64,000 nt of DNA from Proteiniphilum sp. UBA4977 (GCA_002398565.1 DGZP01000125.1:1-64000); one strand, 5' to 3'; counted from the first letter of the stretch, positions 26,903 to 36,172 are shown. Program-made: numbers and translations. Notes: generated by a model not told the origin, from the letters alone.

Positions 26903-27028
26903 ATGGGCAAAGTGTTTATGCTGTTGTATCGCGATAGATATACTATTCGTGAAACAGCAGAGAAGATTGGCATCAATGAACCGGTTTATTCAAAAAAAGC
27001 TTTTATCTTACAAAAGCTATCTGAATAA
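26903..27028 (+). other. Short orphan reading frame with HTH-like segment
   Basis: A 41-codon frame from the ATG at 26903 encodes MGKVFMLLYRDRYTIRETAE... with an HTH-like RYTIRETAEKIGIN stretch. The frame is open further upstream to 26747, overlapping the HAD gene on the other strand. It may be a remnant of a longer gene or chance. I could not assign a family. Confidence 0.2.
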
Positions 27029-27070
27029 AAAGTAATAACGTGAAACGTGAAAAAGAAAATTAACGGGTAT

Positions 27071-27116
27071 AAAAAAGGGTGCAAATCAAATAATTATGAG
27101 ATTTACACCCTTTTTT
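27071..27116 (-). terminator. Intrinsic terminator of the tmRNA gene
   Basis: A 16-bp stem with one G-U wobble (arms 27071-27086 and 27101-27116, core GGGTGYAAAT) ends in six T on both strands. It lies directly after the tmRNA 3' end and also closes the frame from 26903 on the other strand. Confidence 0.85.
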
Positions 27117-27117
27117 G

Positions 27118-27516
27118 TGGAGCTGGAGGGACTCGAACCCTCGTCCAAACGAGGAAGCAATCTGCTTTCTACATGCTTAGCTTCATTTTATTTGTCGGGA
27201 AAGAGCGCGACTGAAGCCACCAAACTCAATCCTTATCTTCTTAATTTCGAAAGGGAGCCAAAGCCTCTCCCATCCTATCTCCGATTTACCTGCACCACCT
27301 GATCGGAATGCTTCGAAGCCAGAGCTTCCGGGTGATGTCTTGTCCTGTCACATGTGACAGGATTAAGCGTTAACCTACTGTACTTCGGTTACGCAGCAAG
27401 AGCGTAATTGTTATTATTGCCAGTTATAGCTTTGCCAATTGAGATTAAAGTGCAAATCAACAACGCACTGCATGCTTACAAACCTCTTCTACCCGCTGTC
27501 AATACCGGTCAACCCC
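27118..27516 (-). ncRNA. ssrA: Transfer-messenger RNA (tmRNA)
   Basis: The minus strand carries a complete tmRNA of about 399 nt. The 5' end GGGGTTGACCGGTATTGAC and the 3' T-arm and acceptor (GGTTCGAGTCCCTCCAGCTCCA) pair as in alanyl tmRNA; the CCA tail is not encoded. The tag frame at 27389-27421 reads GNNNNYALAA followed by TAA. tmRNA rescues stalled ribosomes with SmpB and marks the nascent chain for proteolysis. A two-box promoter lies upstream at 27556-27587 and a terminator downstream. Confidence 0.95.
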
Positions 27517-27555
27517 ATATTGTGAAAGAACGCATCTTTGCTAAAGAATAAGATA

Positions 27556-27587
27556 CAAAATTAGACAATTGGTTTAATTCTGCCAAA
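27556..27587 (-). promoter_or_regulatory. Two-box promoter of tmRNA
   Basis: On the minus strand, -33 TTTG (27584-27587) and -7 TAATTTTG (27556-27563) are separated by 20 nt. Transcription would start about 30 nt before the mature 5' end, consistent with RNase P trimming. Confidence 0.8.
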
Positions 27588-27691
27588 TATTTTTCATCCC
27601 ATCCTGTTCATATACCTTAGAATGAACTCCTGTGTTATATGAGCGCGAATGAAACATCATATCAATCTTTAAATTTCACAGAAAAAATATG

Positions 27692-27699
27692 TAATTTTG
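27692..27699 (+). promoter_or_regulatory. -7 element TAATTTTG upstream of nfnA
   Basis: An exact TAnnTTTG 21 nt before the ATG; the -33 position holds TTTA (27668-27671) at 20 nt. It is divergent to the tmRNA promoter. Confidence 0.6.
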
Positions 27700-27720
27700 T
27701 AGCATAGTAACCGATCGTAT

Positions 27721-28503
27721 ATGAACAAGATTATCACAAAAGAGAATTTTTCAGAGAAAGTTGTATGTTTTGAAGTGGAGGCACCGCTCATAGCAAAAAG
27801 CCGCAAAGCAGGTCATTTTGTAATTGTACGTGTGGGAAAAAAGGGGGAACGTGTCCCTTACACCATCGCTGCAGCCGATCCCCAAAAGGGTACCATTACG
27901 CTGGTTATCCAGCGCGTGGGTAAATCGTCTGAAAAGATTTGCCGGCTGGAAGTAGGTGACTACATCACCGACATGGTGGGTCCGCTCGGAAAAGCTACCC
28001 ACATTGAAAACTTCGGCACCGTTGTCTGTGCAGGGGGGGGCGTTGGCGTAGCTCCCATGCTTCCCATCATTGAAGCCATGAAGAATGCGGGAAACAAGGT
28101 CATCACCGTTTTGGCGGCACGTACAAAAGAACTGATCATACTGGAAGAGCAGGTACGCAAATATTCCGATGAGGTTATCATCATGACCGACGACGGTTCA
28201 TACGGAGAAAAGGGATTGGTTACCAACGGAGTGGAAAAAATAATACAAAGGGAAAAAGTAGACCTTTGCGTTACCATTGGCCCCGCCATCATGATGAAGT
28301 TTGTGGCACAACTGACAAAAAAATACGAGGTGCCCACACTTGCCTCACTCAATACCATCATGGTGGACGGCACCGGCATGTGTGGTGCCTGCCGTGTTAC
28401 CGTAGGCGGAAAAACAAAATTTGTCTGTATCGACGGGCCCGAGTTCGATGCGCATCAGGTGGACTTTGATGAGATGTTGATGCGGCTAAAGGCATATAAC
28501 TGA
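27721..28503 (+). CDS. nfnA: NfnA / SudB-type FAD-NAD(P) oxidoreductase subunit
   Basis: This is the small subunit of the NfnAB-type NADH-dependent reduced ferredoxin:NADP+ oxidoreductase (also annotated sulfide dehydrogenase beta). The 260-residue protein has the FNR-like FAD/NAD fold (AGHFVIVRVGKKGERVPYTIA, CAGGGVGVAPMLPIIEAM) and a C-terminal [2Fe-2S] cysteine set (DGTGMCGACRVTVGGKTKFVC). With the next gene it balances ferredoxin, NADH and NADPH pools in the cytoplasm. It is the first gene of nfnA-nfnB-pdxB. Confidence 0.92.
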   Translation: MNKIITKENFSEKVVCFEVEAPLIAKSRKAGHFVIVRVGKKGERVPYTIAAADPQKGTITLVIQRVGKSSEKICRLEVGDYITDMVGPLGKATHIENFGTVVCAGGGVGVAPMLPIIEAMKNAGNKVITVLAARTKELIILEEQVRKYSDEVIIMTDDGSYGEKGLVTNGVEKIIQREKVDLCVTIGPAIMMKFVAQLTKKYEVPTLASLNTIMVDGTGMCGACRVTVGGKTKFVCIDGPEFDAHQVDFDEMLMRLKAYN

Positions 28504-28555
28504 TCAGGCCGGCCTATTTTTCAGGTTACCAACAAAGAAGAAACAATCATAAGAA

Positions 28556-30025
28556 ATGAGTGAATATTTACAGGCAGAAAGGGCACAGGAGTGGCGCGAA
28601 GCCCTGCGAAAATCGATGAAGAACAAAGACCGTACAGCCATCCCGCGGGTGAAGATGCCCGAGGTGGATCCGGAGGTACGCAGCCATACCTACGACGAAG
28701 TGAACCTTGGCCTGTCAGAAATACTTGCCAGAGAGGAATCACACCGCTGTCTCGATTGCGTGGATCCTACCTGCATCACCGGATGTCCTGTGGAAATCAA
28801 CATCCCGAAATTTATCAAGAACATCGAGCGGGGCGACTACCTGGAGGCAGCCCGTACACTAAAAGAAACCAGCGCCCTTCCGGCGGTATGCGGGCGTGTG
28901 TGCCCTCAGGAACGTCAATGTGAGAGTCAATGTTTTTATACGCTGAAACTAAAGAAAGAAGCTGTTGCAATTGGCCATCTGGAGCGGTTTGCAGCTGACT
29001 ACGAGCGGATGAGCGGAAACATATCCATTCCACTGACAGCACCCGCCAACGGCATTAAAATTGCCGTCGTGGGTTCAGGGCCGGCGGGTCTGGCTTTTGC
29101 CGGAGATATGGTCAAATTCGGTTACGATGTCACCGTATTTGAGGCCCTCCATGAACTGGGAGGGGTCCTTCGATACGGTATTCCCGAATTCCGGTTACCC
29201 AACGAGATCGTAGACATAGAGATCGACGGGCTCAAAAAAATGGGTGTAAAGTTTGAAACAAACTGCATCGTGGGAAAGACTATCTCACAGGAAGATCTCC
29301 GGGAAGAAGGATTCAGTGGTATTTTTGTCGGAAGCGGTGCCGGCCTTCCCAACTTTATGAATATTCCGGGGGAGAACCTGATTGGTATCATGTCATGCAA
29401 CGAATATCTCACCCGCGTGAACCTGATGCAGGCAGCCGACCCCGAAAGTGACACACCGGTATACAAGGGAAAGAAGGTCGCGGTAATTGGTGGTGGCAAT
29501 ACAGCCATGGATGCAGTACGTACCGCCCGCCGACTGGGTGCGGAGAAGGCCATGATCATCTACCGTCGTTCGGAAGAAGAGATGCCGGCTCGTGTAGAAG
29601 AGATCAAACATGCCAAAGAAGAGGGTATCGACTTCTACACGCTGCACAACCCGCTTCGTTACGAAGGAGATGAGCGGGGACATGTTCAACGGATGCTCCT
29701 GCAGCGGATGCAGCTGGGAGAACCCGATCAGTCGGGCCGTCGCCGCCCGGTACCCATTGAGGGTGACACGCTCTGGCTGGAGGTCGATGAAGTGATCGTG
29801 AGTGTCGGAGTCTCCCCCAACCCGCTGATTCCGCAGACTTTCACCGGAATGGAAATTACCTCGTGGGGCACCATCGTCGTAAACAACGATACCATGCAGA
29901 CCGCCGACGAAATGATTTATGCCGGTGGCGATATCGTTCGCGGCGGAGCCACCGTGATCCTCGCAATGGGCGATGGAAGGAAAGCTGCCAAAGCAATGCA
30001 TGCACATTTAAATCACCCGTTATGA
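28556..30025 (+). CDS. nfnB: NfnB / GltD-like glutamate synthase small-subunit-type oxidoreductase
   Basis: This 489-residue protein is the large NfnB subunit. N-terminal cysteines for two [4Fe-4S] clusters appear as CLDCVDPTCITGCPV near residue 62 and CGRVCPQERQCESQC near 109. The FAD fold is VVGSGPAGLAFAGDMVKFGY near 169 and the NADPH fold VIGGGNTAMDAVRTARRLG near 310. It is similar to the GltD small subunit of glutamate synthase, but pairing with nfnA argues for NfnAB. It overlaps the next gene by 4 nt (ATGA). Confidence 0.93.
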   Translation: MSEYLQAERAQEWREALRKSMKNKDRTAIPRVKMPEVDPEVRSHTYDEVNLGLSEILAREESHRCLDCVDPTCITGCPVEINIPKFIKNIERGDYLEAARTLKETSALPAVCGRVCPQERQCESQCFYTLKLKKEAVAIGHLERFAADYERMSGNISIPLTAPANGIKIAVVGSGPAGLAFAGDMVKFGYDVTVFEALHELGGVLRYGIPEFRLPNEIVDIEIDGLKKMGVKFETNCIVGKTISQEDLREEGFSGIFVGSGAGLPNFMNIPGENLIGIMSCNEYLTRVNLMQAADPESDTPVYKGKKVAVIGGGNTAMDAVRTARRLGAEKAMIIYRRSEEEMPARVEEIKHAKEEGIDFYTLHNPLRYEGDERGHVQRMLLQRMQLGEPDQSGRRRPVPIEGDTLWLEVDEVIVSVGVSPNPLIPQTFTGMEITSWGTIVVNNDTMQTADEMIYAGGDIVRGGATVILAMGDGRKAAKAMHAHLNHPL

Positions 30026-31140
30026 AGATAAAGATTCTGGCCGATGCACATATCCCTTACCTGAAAGGGGTGGCTGAACAATTCGGCGAAGTGGAGTACC
30101 TGCCCGGAAATCAATTTACCCGCGAAGCAATCAAAGAAAAGGACGCACTGATCGTGCGTACCGTCACACACTTCGGCAAGGAGATACTTGACGGTACCGC
30201 TGTGAAGCTTATCTGTTCGGCCACCATAGGATACGATCATATCGATACGGACTATTGCGATTCACACGGGATAACCTGGCGCACCGCACCGGGATGCAAT
30301 GCGAACTCGGTGGAACAATATATTACAGCCTCCCTGCTCTGCCTGGCCGAAAAGTATCAATTTAGATTACAAGACAAAACCATTGGAATTGTGGGAGTTG
30401 GAAATGTAGGCAGCAAGATTGAGGTAGCCTGTCGGAAGCTGGGAATGAACGTGCTGCTGAACGACCCGCCCAGGGAGGAAGAAGAAGGAAATACCGATGG
30501 TAAATTTGTGGAGCTGGAGGTGATAAAACAACAAGCAGACATCATCACCTTTCATACTCCCCTGACAAAAACCGGAAAATATGCCACGTTCCACCTGGCG
30601 GATGAGTCATTTCTGCACACCGTTGCCAGAAAACCTTTCATCATCAATGCGGCGCGTGGGGGTATCACAGACAATAAAGCGCTGATAAATGCACTCCATT
30701 CAGGTAAAATCTCCGGGATAGTGATTGATTGTTGGGAGAATGAACCGGAAATAGACAGGGAGCTACTCGCTTTGGCAGATATTGCCACGCCACATATTGC
30801 CGGATACAGCGCCGATGGCAAGTGGACAGCCACCAGGATAAGCCTTGAAAACCTGAATAATTTCTTTGGCCTGGACATCAGTCCGAAATACGAGAATATT
30901 CCTGCTCCCCTACTGCCGGTCATCGATCTCAGTAAAATATCCCCCGCAACACAACTGTCTCACGCAGTATGGCATACTTATAATCCTTTGAATGAAACCG
31001 GTGTACTCAAACTATCGCCAGAAAAATTTTATTGGTTTCGTTCCCACTATCCGTTAAGAAGAGAGTATCCGGCATATAAGGTTGTAAATGCCGCCCCCCC
31101 GGTTTCCGAGAGACTACATCAACTCGGATTTAAGCTGTAA
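30022..31140 (+). CDS. pdxB: 4-phosphoerythronate dehydrogenase
   Basis: PdxB oxidises 4-phosphoerythronate in the DXP-dependent pathway to pyridoxal phosphate. The 372-residue protein is a D-2-hydroxyacid dehydrogenase with the NAD fold GIVGVGNVGSKIEVACRKLG near 119, catalytic NAARGGITDNKAL near 209 and DCWENEPEID near 238, and a PdxB-type C-terminal domain. I chose the ATG at 30022, which overlaps the nfnB stop by 4 nt; a longer frame upstream is a shadow of nfnB. Confidence 0.92.
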   Translation: MKIKILADAHIPYLKGVAEQFGEVEYLPGNQFTREAIKEKDALIVRTVTHFGKEILDGTAVKLICSATIGYDHIDTDYCDSHGITWRTAPGCNANSVEQYITASLLCLAEKYQFRLQDKTIGIVGVGNVGSKIEVACRKLGMNVLLNDPPREEEEGNTDGKFVELEVIKQQADIITFHTPLTKTGKYATFHLADESFLHTVARKPFIINAARGGITDNKALINALHSGKISGIVIDCWENEPEIDRELLALADIATPHIAGYSADGKWTATRISLENLNNFFGLDISPKYENIPAPLLPVIDLSKISPATQLSHAVWHTYNPLNETGVLKLSPEKFYWFRSHYPLRREYPAYKVVNAAPPVSERLHQLGFKL

Positions 31141-31246
31141 AGGAATTAGAAAAGCAGACTCGATTCGTGTGGTAACCAGTGCTTCAGAGAGTAGAATTTA
31201 GCGTTAAATAAGGTAAATAGCTCTTTTTTAATTGCACAGAATTGAA

Positions 31247-31254
31247 TATATTTG
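31247..31254 (+). promoter_or_regulatory. -7 element TATATTTG of the TPR/OmpA-like lipoprotein gene
   Basis: An exact TAnnTTTG 56 nt before the ATG. A T-run (31223-31229) lies at the -33 position without a clean TTTG. Confidence 0.5.
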
Positions 31255-31310
31255 TCTGCTGTAACTTGTTGGAAAATTGATCAATTAAATTCATATTAAA
31301 CTTTATCCAA

Positions 31311-33011
31311 ATGAACAGGAAATCAAATCTTTTATCGCTTCTTATCGCAGTGTCGGCAGTTTTGTTTGCTACCTCCTGCAGCAGCAAACTTAAACCGTTG
31401 TCACAAAACAATTTCAATGTGACTCCCTCTCCACTGGAGACGGTGGGAAATCAAATCCCTGTAACCGTAAACGGCACCTTTCCCGAAAAATGGTTCCATA
31501 AAAACGCTACTGTTACCATCACTCCCGTTTTAAGATTCGGGAACAGTGAAGTAACCGGAACTCCTTTTAGTTATCAGGGCGAGAACATATCCGGGAACAG
31601 GGTGACAATCTCCAACAGCAGAGGTGGCAATTTCACCATCACCTCCACCTTTCCCTACACGGCCGAAATGCAGTCATCGGAGCTCTATCTTCGCTTCGAC
31701 GGCAGAATCAAAAACAAACAATCCATCCTGCCCGACCTGAAAGTAGCTGACGGAGTGATTGCCACTTCAGCACTTGCCGACGTAAAAACCACCACGCCCT
31801 CTGTGGCGGATGACGGATTTCAACGGATCATCCAGGAAGCACAGGAGGCCAACATCATGTTCGTGATCCAGCAGGCTAACTTGCGCCAGAGTGAATTGAA
31901 CAAACGCGACTTGACAGAATGGAAGCGCCGCGTGGAACAAGCATTTAACGATCCAAAGCAAAACGTAAACGTCGAAGTATCGGCCTACGCTTCTCCCGAC
32001 GGGGGACTTTCACTCAACGAGCAGCTTGCCGCACAGCGTGAAAAGAACACATCCAGCTATCTGGAAAACGAATTAAGCAAGCGCAATATTAATACGGATG
32101 TATATGCCCGCTACACGGCCGAAGACTGGGATGGTTTCCGTCAGCTTGTCTCTGCCTCCAACCTGCAGGATAAAGAACTTATTTTAAGGGTGCTGGAAAT
32201 GTATCCCGACTCGGAAACGCGCGAGAGAGAAATCAAGAACATCTCTTATGTGTTTGAAGATCTTGCTGAGACCATTCTACCTCAACTGCGCCGTTCACGC
32301 ATCACTGCTAATATTGAAATAATTGGTAAGTCCGACGAGGAGATCATGACTGCCTGGAAAAACAACCCGAAAGAACTGTCGGTCGAAGAACTGCTGTACG
32401 CCTCTACTCTCACCGACGACGAGAAAGTAAAAGAACGTATCTATCAGTATGCCACTGCCAATTTCTCGAACGATTACAGAGGTTGGAACAACATTGGTAC
32501 CATGTTTTATAAGCAAGGTGACTATGCAAAAGCAAAACAGTCGTTCGACCGTGCTGCACAGGTCAACCCTTCGGCTCCTGAAGTCAATATGAACAAAGCC
32601 CTGCTGGCCATTATGGACAACGACCTGCAAACTGCAAATGAACTGATGGGACGTTCAGCAGGTGCTGCAGGTCTAGATGAGGCGATGGGCTTGCTCAGCC
32701 TTCTGCAGGGTAATTATAATCAGGCAGTAGGTTCTTACGGTAGCAACAGAACCAACAATGCCGGTCTGGCCCAGCTGCTGGTAAGGGATTACAACAAGGC
32801 CAAACAAACACTGGAATCAGTGGAAGCTCCCGATGCCACTACCGCCTATCTGCTGGCCATCATTGCTTCACGTACAAACAACTTCAACGATGTAGTTTCA
32901 AACCTGCGCACGGCAATTGGGCGCGACCGTGCCATTGCCGCCAGGGCTGCCAACGACCTGGAATTTGCAAAGTATCGTACCAATCAGGAATTCAGATCAA
33001 TTGTACAATAA
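31311..33011 (+). CDS. TPR lipoprotein with OmpA-like segment
   Basis: This 566-residue lipoprotein (MNRKSNLLSLLIAVSAVLFATSC, Cys23) has three parts: a beta-rich N-terminal part (about 25-150), a segment with OmpA-like peptidoglycan-binding features (about 180-330: NVEVSAYASPDGGLSLNEQL, AAQREKNTSSYLENELSKR) and a C-terminal TPR region (about 385-560: NIGTMFYKQGDYAKAKQSFD). Bacteroidetes have related conserved TPR/OmpA-like outer-membrane lipoproteins of unclear function. A role in anchoring an envelope complex is inferred. It is a single-gene unit with a terminator after it. Confidence 0.8.
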   Translation: MNRKSNLLSLLIAVSAVLFATSCSSKLKPLSQNNFNVTPSPLETVGNQIPVTVNGTFPEKWFHKNATVTITPVLRFGNSEVTGTPFSYQGENISGNRVTISNSRGGNFTITSTFPYTAEMQSSELYLRFDGRIKNKQSILPDLKVADGVIATSALADVKTTTPSVADDGFQRIIQEAQEANIMFVIQQANLRQSELNKRDLTEWKRRVEQAFNDPKQNVNVEVSAYASPDGGLSLNEQLAAQREKNTSSYLENELSKRNINTDVYARYTAEDWDGFRQLVSASNLQDKELILRVLEMYPDSETREREIKNISYVFEDLAETILPQLRRSRITANIEIIGKSDEEIMTAWKNNPKELSVEELLYASTLTDDEKVKERIYQYATANFSNDYRGWNNIGTMFYKQGDYAKAKQSFDRAAQVNPSAPEVNMNKALLAIMDNDLQTANELMGRSAGAAGLDEAMGLLSLLQGNYNQAVGSYGSNRTNNAGLAQLLVRDYNKAKQTLESVEAPDATTAYLLAIIASRTNNFNDVVSNLRTAIGRDRAIAARAANDLEFAKYRTNQEFRSIVQ

Positions 33012-33040
33012 GCAATGCGGATACGCTACCGGAATAAGAG

Positions 33041-33069
33041 AGTGGGCCCGACGAGGTCCACTTTTTTTT
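33041..33069 (+). terminator. Intrinsic terminator after the TPR lipoprotein gene
   Basis: An 8-bp stem with one G-U pair (33041-33048 and 33055-33062) and a 6-nt loop is followed by eight T. Confidence 0.85.
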
Positions 33070-33163
33070 GTGCCGTTTCTCAGACCGGCTCTGCAAAGAC
33101 GATGACATGCATTTGCCTTATGAAAAAAGGAAGGTTTGAAGAAGTGAATTGATGAAAAACATG

Positions 33164-33171
33164 TAACTTTG
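33164..33171 (+). promoter_or_regulatory. -7 element TAACTTTG upstream of trkH
   Basis: An exact TAnnTTTG 55 nt before the ATG at 33227. The nearest TTTG upstream (33135-33138) is 25 nt away, too far for the standard -33. Confidence 0.5.
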
Positions 33172-33226
33172 CCCGCCAAATACAACGCCGTTGCAAAAAA
33201 GTGAACAACGGATAAGTACAACTGAT

Positions 33227-34681
33227 ATGATCCGTACAAAAGTAGTAATAAAGTACCTGGGATACATCCTGCTGTTTAATTCGCTGTTCCTCCTTATCTC
33301 CGCAGCCATATCTTTCTTCAATAATGAACAATCATTGAATGCACTAATCATAAGTGCCTTGACATGTGGAGTACTGGGTGTTTTGCCTCAATTTTTCGTT
33401 GGGAAAAATGTCCTGCTGAATTTTCATGAAGGCTTATCCATCAGCGTGACAGGTTGGTTTGTCACCTGTATTATTGGTATGTTGCCCTATTTAATCTGGG
33501 GTGGCGAATTCAATACGGTGGCCGATGCTCTGTTCGAAAGTGTATCGGGTTATACCACTACGGGAGCAAGTATAGTAAACAACGTTGAAGCCCTCCCGAG
33601 AGGGTTACTTTTCTGGCGTTCTTCCACCTCCTTTATCGGTGGAGTGGGAATTATCCTGTTTGTCCTGTTGGTACTTCCCGAAAAAAGAGGCGCCATGTCC
33701 AGCTTCTATAGGGCAGAGGTGTCAGACTTATCGAAAATGAGTTTTGCCATGCGTTCGCGACATATCACCCGCATCGTTGTGATGGTTTATCTCTCGTTGA
33801 TTCTCATCCTGATGATTTTACTGATAACGGCAGGTATGAGTTTTTTTGATGCCGTGTGTCATTCATTCACCACTGTTGCCACATCTGGATTCTCGACCAA
33901 AAACTTAAGTATCGCGGCCTACGACAGCGTATGGATTGAAATAATCATCACATTCTTCATGCTTGTAAGCAGTATGCATTTCGGTTTAATTTACGGAACA
34001 ATGACGAGGAAAAAGTATAACCTGTTTAACTCCCGTCCCACACGCATGTATGTGATGGTAATCTTCTCCGGAATCTTGCTGATCTCCCTGCAGCTGACCG
34101 GAAATCATTTTTATGGTTTTTGGGAGTCGCTCCGCTTTGCCGCGTTTCAAGTCGTTTCTCTTGTAAGTACCACCGGTTATGCCACGGTGGATACCGCAAA
34201 CTGGCCCATCTTCTCTGTTATTCTGCTTCTCTATTTTTCCGTTCAATGCGGGATGGTAGGTTCCACAGCGGGGGGAATAAAATTTGATCGTATCTATCTC
34301 TTTTTCGGAACCCTGAAAAAACAATTGAAACTGATTTTGCATCCCGAAGGGGTGTTTGCGCTGAAAATGAACAAGCAGACGATCGATCAAAATCTGGAGC
34401 TGCAGATTATGGTATTTGTTATTCTTTATATTCTTACATTCTCGCTCACAACACTGCTGCTTGCTGCCATGGGAATAGACGGAATGACAGCCTTATCGGC
34501 ATCCATTGCTACGCTAGGAAATGTGGGGCCGGGCTTCGGTAGTGTCAGCTCATTGGGTAATTTCAGCCAAATGCCCGATGCGGCAAAATTCATTCTCTCT
34601 GCCAACATGTTGCTGGGACGTCTTGAAATCATGAACGTATTCGCACTCTTTATGATGTTTTCATTGAAGAGAAAGAGTTAA
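33227..34681 (+). CDS. trkH: TrkH-family potassium uptake membrane protein
   Basis: TrkH is the membrane translocating subunit of the Trk K+ uptake system. The 484-residue protein has about ten hydrophobic segments and the four pore-loop signatures with glycine (e.g. ESVSGYTTTGAS, HSFTTVATSGFSTKNL, VSLVSTTGYATVD, TLGNVGPGFGSV). I chose the ATG at 33227; the frame extends to a TTG at 33191. No trkA regulatory gene is in the window. Confidence 0.93.
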   Translation: MIRTKVVIKYLGYILLFNSLFLLISAAISFFNNEQSLNALIISALTCGVLGVLPQFFVGKNVLLNFHEGLSISVTGWFVTCIIGMLPYLIWGGEFNTVADALFESVSGYTTTGASIVNNVEALPRGLLFWRSSTSFIGGVGIILFVLLVLPEKRGAMSSFYRAEVSDLSKMSFAMRSRHITRIVVMVYLSLILILMILLITAGMSFFDAVCHSFTTVATSGFSTKNLSIAAYDSVWIEIIITFFMLVSSMHFGLIYGTMTRKKYNLFNSRPTRMYVMVIFSGILLISLQLTGNHFYGFWESLRFAAFQVVSLVSTTGYATVDTANWPIFSVILLLYFSVQCGMVGSTAGGIKFDRIYLFFGTLKKQLKLILHPEGVFALKMNKQTIDQNLELQIMVFVILYILTFSLTTLLLAAMGIDGMTALSASIATLGNVGPGFGSVSSLGNFSQMPDAAKFILSANMLLGRLEIMNVFALFMMFSLKRKS

Positions 34682-34796
34682 CAGTACTGCAGAATGATCC
34701 ATCCAAATCTGAAGAAACAGCCGTTCAGATAAGCCTCACGCAAGGTCTCCCGTCGATGAATTGACTGATGATTTCCGCATTCCCGATTACTTTTTG

Positions 34797-34804
34797 TATC
34801 TTTG
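34797..34804 (+). promoter_or_regulatory. -7 element TATCTTTG upstream of tyrS
   Basis: An exact TAnnTTTG 36 nt before the start; TTTC at 34772-34775 stands at a 21-nt spacing as a -33 variant. Confidence 0.6.
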
Positions 34805-34840
34805 CAGTACTTTTTAAACCCATAGACAGCTTACATGAAC

Positions 34841-36133
34841 ATGAATTTTGTGGAAGAACTCCGTTGGCGCGGGATGATACAGGATGTGATGCCCGGTACG
34901 GAAGAACAATTAATGAAAGAACAAACCTCCGGCTACCTGGGAATAGATCCCACAGCCGATTCGCTGCATATAGGACATCTGGTGGGGGTAATGATGCTGA
35001 AGCACTTTCAGCGTGCCGGGCATACTCCCGTAGCCCTTGTAGGGGGTGCCACGGGAATGATTGGCGACCCCTCCATGAAGTCGGCGGAAAGAAATCTGCT
35101 TGATGAAGAAACTCTGCGGCATAACCAGGAAGCAATAAAAACCCAGCTGGCAAAATTCCTCGATTTTGAGAGTGATATTCCCAACAGAGCTGTGCTGGTG
35201 AATAATTATGACTGGATGAAAGATTACACTTTTCTCAATTTCATCCGTGATATAGGAAAGCATATCACCGTAAATTATATGATGGCGAAAGATTCCGTAA
35301 AGAAACGTCTCAGCGGTGAGTCAAGTGAGGGAATGTCATTCACAGAGTTTTCCTATCAACTATTGCAGGGATACGATTTTCTGCATTTGTATCGGGAAAA
35401 AGGGTGTCGTATTCAATTGGGAGGCTCCGATCAGTGGGGAAATATTACCACGGGCACAGAATTGATACGCCGCGTGGAAGGAGGCGAGGCCTATGCCCTG
35501 GTCTGCCCGCTAATCACGAAGGCCGACGGCGGGAAGTTCGGGAAAACAGAAAGTGGAAACGTATGGCTCGACCGGCGCTATACATCCCCATACAAGTTTT
35601 ATCAGTTTTGGCTCAACGTGAGTGATACCGATGCAGAGAAGTATATCAAAATTTTCACCTCTCTCACAAGAGAGGAGATCGGGACGTTGGTATCACAACA
35701 GCAGTCAGCGCCCCATTTGCGTCCCCTACAGAAGAAACTGGCAGAAGAAATCACCGTGATGGTACACTCGAGGGAGGATTATGAAATGGCGGTGAATGCC
35801 TCCGAGATCCTTTTTGGGAAATCTACCTCACAAACATTACATGCCATAGACGAGGAAACATTTCTACAAGTATTTGAAGGTGTACCCCAGTTTGCCATTG
35901 CAAAAGACAAGCTGGCTACGGGTATCAAAGCGGTGGACCTGCTTACCGATGAAGCGGCAGTCTTTCCCTCCAAGGGTGAGATGCGCAAAACCGTGCAGGC
36001 TGGTGGCGTAATGATCAATAAAGACAAGCTGGAATCACACGATGAGATTATTAATCTATCCTGTCTGATCGGCAATAAATACATTCTTGCTCAGCGCGGG
36101 AAGAAAAATTATTTCCTGCTCGTTGCGGAATAA
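34841..36133 (+). CDS. tyrS: Tyrosyl-tRNA synthetase
   Basis: TyrRS charges tRNA-Tyr with tyrosine. The 430-residue class I synthetase has the HIGH motif as LHIGHLVG near residue 45, the tyrosine pocket GGSDQWGNI near 193, the KMSKS-like KFGKTESGNVW near 230 and a C-terminal S4-type RNA-binding domain (SKGEMRKTVQAGGVMINKDKL). The ATG at 34835 would add two residues; I used 34841, which gives the typical MNFVEELRWRG start. Confidence 0.96.
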   Translation: MNFVEELRWRGMIQDVMPGTEEQLMKEQTSGYLGIDPTADSLHIGHLVGVMMLKHFQRAGHTPVALVGGATGMIGDPSMKSAERNLLDEETLRHNQEAIKTQLAKFLDFESDIPNRAVLVNNYDWMKDYTFLNFIRDIGKHITVNYMMAKDSVKKRLSGESSEGMSFTEFSYQLLQGYDFLHLYREKGCRIQLGGSDQWGNITTGTELIRRVEGGEAYALVCPLITKADGGKFGKTESGNVWLDRRYTSPYKFYQFWLNVSDTDAEKYIKIFTSLTREEIGTLVSQQQSAPHLRPLQKKLAEEITVMVHSREDYEMAVNASEILFGKSTSQTLHAIDEETFLQVFEGVPQFAIAKDKLATGIKAVDLLTDEAAVFPSKGEMRKTVQAGGVMINKDKLESHDEIINLSCLIGNKYILAQRGKKNYFLLVAE

Positions 36134-36172
36134 GGTTTCTGTAATACTTGCGACATCTTTGCAGGTGAAAAA

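Noticed and set aside
28556..30025. nfnB as gltD of glutamate synthase
   Set aside because: No gltB is adjacent and the neighbouring nfnA with its C-terminal [2Fe-2S] cysteines fits the Nfn pair better.
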